Below, one piece after another: positions 62,688 through 64,000 of a stretch of DNA of 64,000 nucleotides. Made by a program: the position numbers and the translations under genes. Source of the stretch: BPGX01 sp037447455 (GTDB taxonomy: Bacteria > Bacteroidota > Bacteroidia > B-17B0 > Aurantibacillaceae); assembly GCA_037447455.1 (NCBI GenBank), contig JBBIGQ010000002.1:186001-250000 (forward strand). The letters run 5' to 3'. Below the pieces are notes generated by a model. The model saw only the letters and a list, made by a program, of their open reading frames with translations. It ran no database searches and was not told the DNA's origin. Each line of letters opens with the position of its first letter. Within the stretch, counting starts at the first letter, position 1.

Positions 62688-64000
62688 TTATTCTATTACA
62701 AAATAGTTAAATTTTATGGAATTGATTGTGAAAGTACTATTATTTATTAATTTTACACTAAACCCGAAATTGTTAACCCCACTGATGTAGTATTGTATGT
62801 AACCAGCAGCATCATTTCCATTATCAACCAATGAAACAACTACAACAGGAACAGACGCGTATGTGGTGCCGAATGAAATATTTATCTGAGCATACGAACT
62901 AGGAGGGATACCAGAGACCTCAACATTTCCTTTCACATCACTGGAGCTTGGAAAGAGTATAGCAGTAACACCTACCGGAGAAATATTTAATATACTCGGG
63001 ATATTAGTAGAGGACACGCTTTTAATATGTCCATCTTTGATCATTACATTACCAGCGTTGGAATATATAGACCAATCAGAATAACCATCTATTACTAAAT
63101 TGCCCCCATCTGCTTTTATAAAAATTCCAACATTATTACCTAAACCTGTTGCGTATACATCTATACCTCTTCTTCTGTTGACAGCGGTGCTTGAAAAGCC
63201 AGAGAAATAAGCCCCTAGTCCCACTATCGTTGCAAGAGTATTGCTATTGAGCGCATTGTTATCCAGATATATTCCATAGCTAACATTAGAAGATGTAGAT
63301 GTAATTGAGGCCGAATGATTGATTTTTAAAGCAGAAGCAGCAGCAGCAGAGCCCCCGTTTCCAAAATTGATTGTCACCCCTGCGTCTTGAAATGATGTAG
63401 AATTAGCAGTATAATACATAAATGTTTTACCATATAATTTTATACTGTCTTGCAAAGAAAAGAGATTGATATTTTTTGGTGTACCAATATGTAATCCGCC
63501 ATTTTGTGCATATATTTTAATGCTATCAAATGCAGAAAAATTCACTTTTTTTGTGCTCCCTATCAATAAACCCTGTCCTTTCTGAGTAACTATAAAACTG
63601 GTATCCTGAGTATTACCGATTCCGCTTCGGAGTACCATACCTGAGTTCCCACCCAGGTTATAGACATCTATTATACTTGCAAAACTGTTCGTATTACTGA
63701 AATGTGCTAATACAGTATCATTAATATTTCCAAAAACACTCAGTAGTGCCGGTGGTTGAATAATAGAGCTACCAATACGAATTTTTCCACCTTTTGTAAT
63801 ACGCATACGTTCATTATTAGCTGTTTTTAAAGATAAGAGGAACATTGTCTTTGGTTCCAATAAAATTAAGTGTTGAGTCGGTTTGATAATTTCCTTCGGT
63901 ACTCCAGGCAGTGAAGATGCCTGTATTAATTACAGATTCTGCTTTTTTTGAATATAAGGCATACGGCACGGATAGCAGTTGTTGTGTGCCAACATAAGTA
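62688..64000 (-). pseudogene. Tail-fibre-like surface protein, 5' partial and frameshifted
   Basis: From base 64000 inward the minus strand encodes TYVGTQQLLSVPYALYSKK and TDSTLNFIGTKDNVPL, nearly the same as the downstream paralogue. It then stops because of an extra base in the run of five at 63824-63828. With that base removed the frame passes straight into FKTANNERMRITKGGKIRIG and continues to 62688, including a long Gly/Ser/Asn-rich fibre part (GMVLRSGIGNTQDTSFIV) and a beta-rich C-terminus. The indel may be a real lesion, phase variation or a sequencing error. The 5' end lies outside the window. Confidence 0.75.
63965..64000 (-). repeat. Second copy of the 36-base surface-gene duplication
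   Basis: Identical to 62286-62321 and truncated by the window edge. It marks recent duplication or gene conversion between the two paralogues. Confidence 0.75.

Noticed and set aside
1..64000. tRNA, rRNA, CRISPR arrays and complete insertion sequences
   Set aside because: I looked for T-loop consensus sequences, regularly spaced repeats and transposase motifs and found none that could be supported.

Overview
The window is a piece of a low-GC Bacteroidota genome. Three things support this. Genes for the type IX secretion/gliding apparatus are present: PorP/SprF, an OmpA-TPR-PD40 protein, a gliding-associated C-terminal domain protein and a decayed cargo protein with a sorting tail. Many genes have the Bacteroidota -7 promoter box (TAnnTTTG or TAnnTTTAC) and little or no Shine-Dalgarno sequence. 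Families typical of the phylum occur (korAB, a long purF paralogue, a TPR protein beside ribH). I cannot place it below phylum. TGA, TAA and TAG all end intact genes, so the code is standard.

Layout: 1-4.7 kb holds a 5'-truncated 3-hydroxyacyl-CoA dehydrogenase/enoyl-CoA hydratase fusion and korAB, followed by hemerythrin and ferritin (4.7-5.9 kb). Next come ribF, comM, a TPR-SpoIIE phosphatase overlapping an OmpR-type regulator, a secreted unknown and uvrC (to 13.7 kb). 13.7-15.7 kb is a gene graveyard with two frameshifted secreted-protein genes. Then come a peptide-type solute-binding lipoprotein, guaA, a broken tail-fibre-like gene, folP, pfkA, dnaK and clpB (15.7-27.9 kb). 28.0-32.7 kb is a three-gene restriction-modification cassette: two related methylase proteins and a GIY-YIG/helicase fusion. 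A leftward operon follows (39.3 to 32.9 kb): a degenerate AAA/PD-(D/E)XK gene, the purF paralogue, yggS, aroC and a membrane spermidine-synthase-like gene. DUF58 and BtuF-like genes are next, then a second leftward operon TPR-ribH-purA-lnt (45.3 to 41.1 kb).

45.5-53.5 kb is accessory: lipoproteins, two frameshifted secreted-protein genes, a LOG-family gene, an outer-membrane beta-barrel, a flippase, a decayed T9SS cargo gene, a repeat-bounded intergenic element and a His-rich membrane protein. 53.5-64 kb reads leftward: thiolase, a methionine-sulfoxide-reductase-like GAF protein, an Asp/Asn hydroxylase-like protein, the OmpA-PorP-CHU_C surface cluster and two tail-fibre-like surface proteins, the last cut by the window edge.

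The most striking pattern is that every housekeeping gene is intact, whereas at least seven fast-evolving secreted or surface genes carry frameshifts (mostly in short homopolymers), Trp-to-stop changes or internal deletions. The best candidates for unusual biology are the split-methylase/GIY-YIG-helicase cassette, the phosphatase-response regulator pair, and the doubly crippled nuclease-like gene that now heads a biosynthetic operon.
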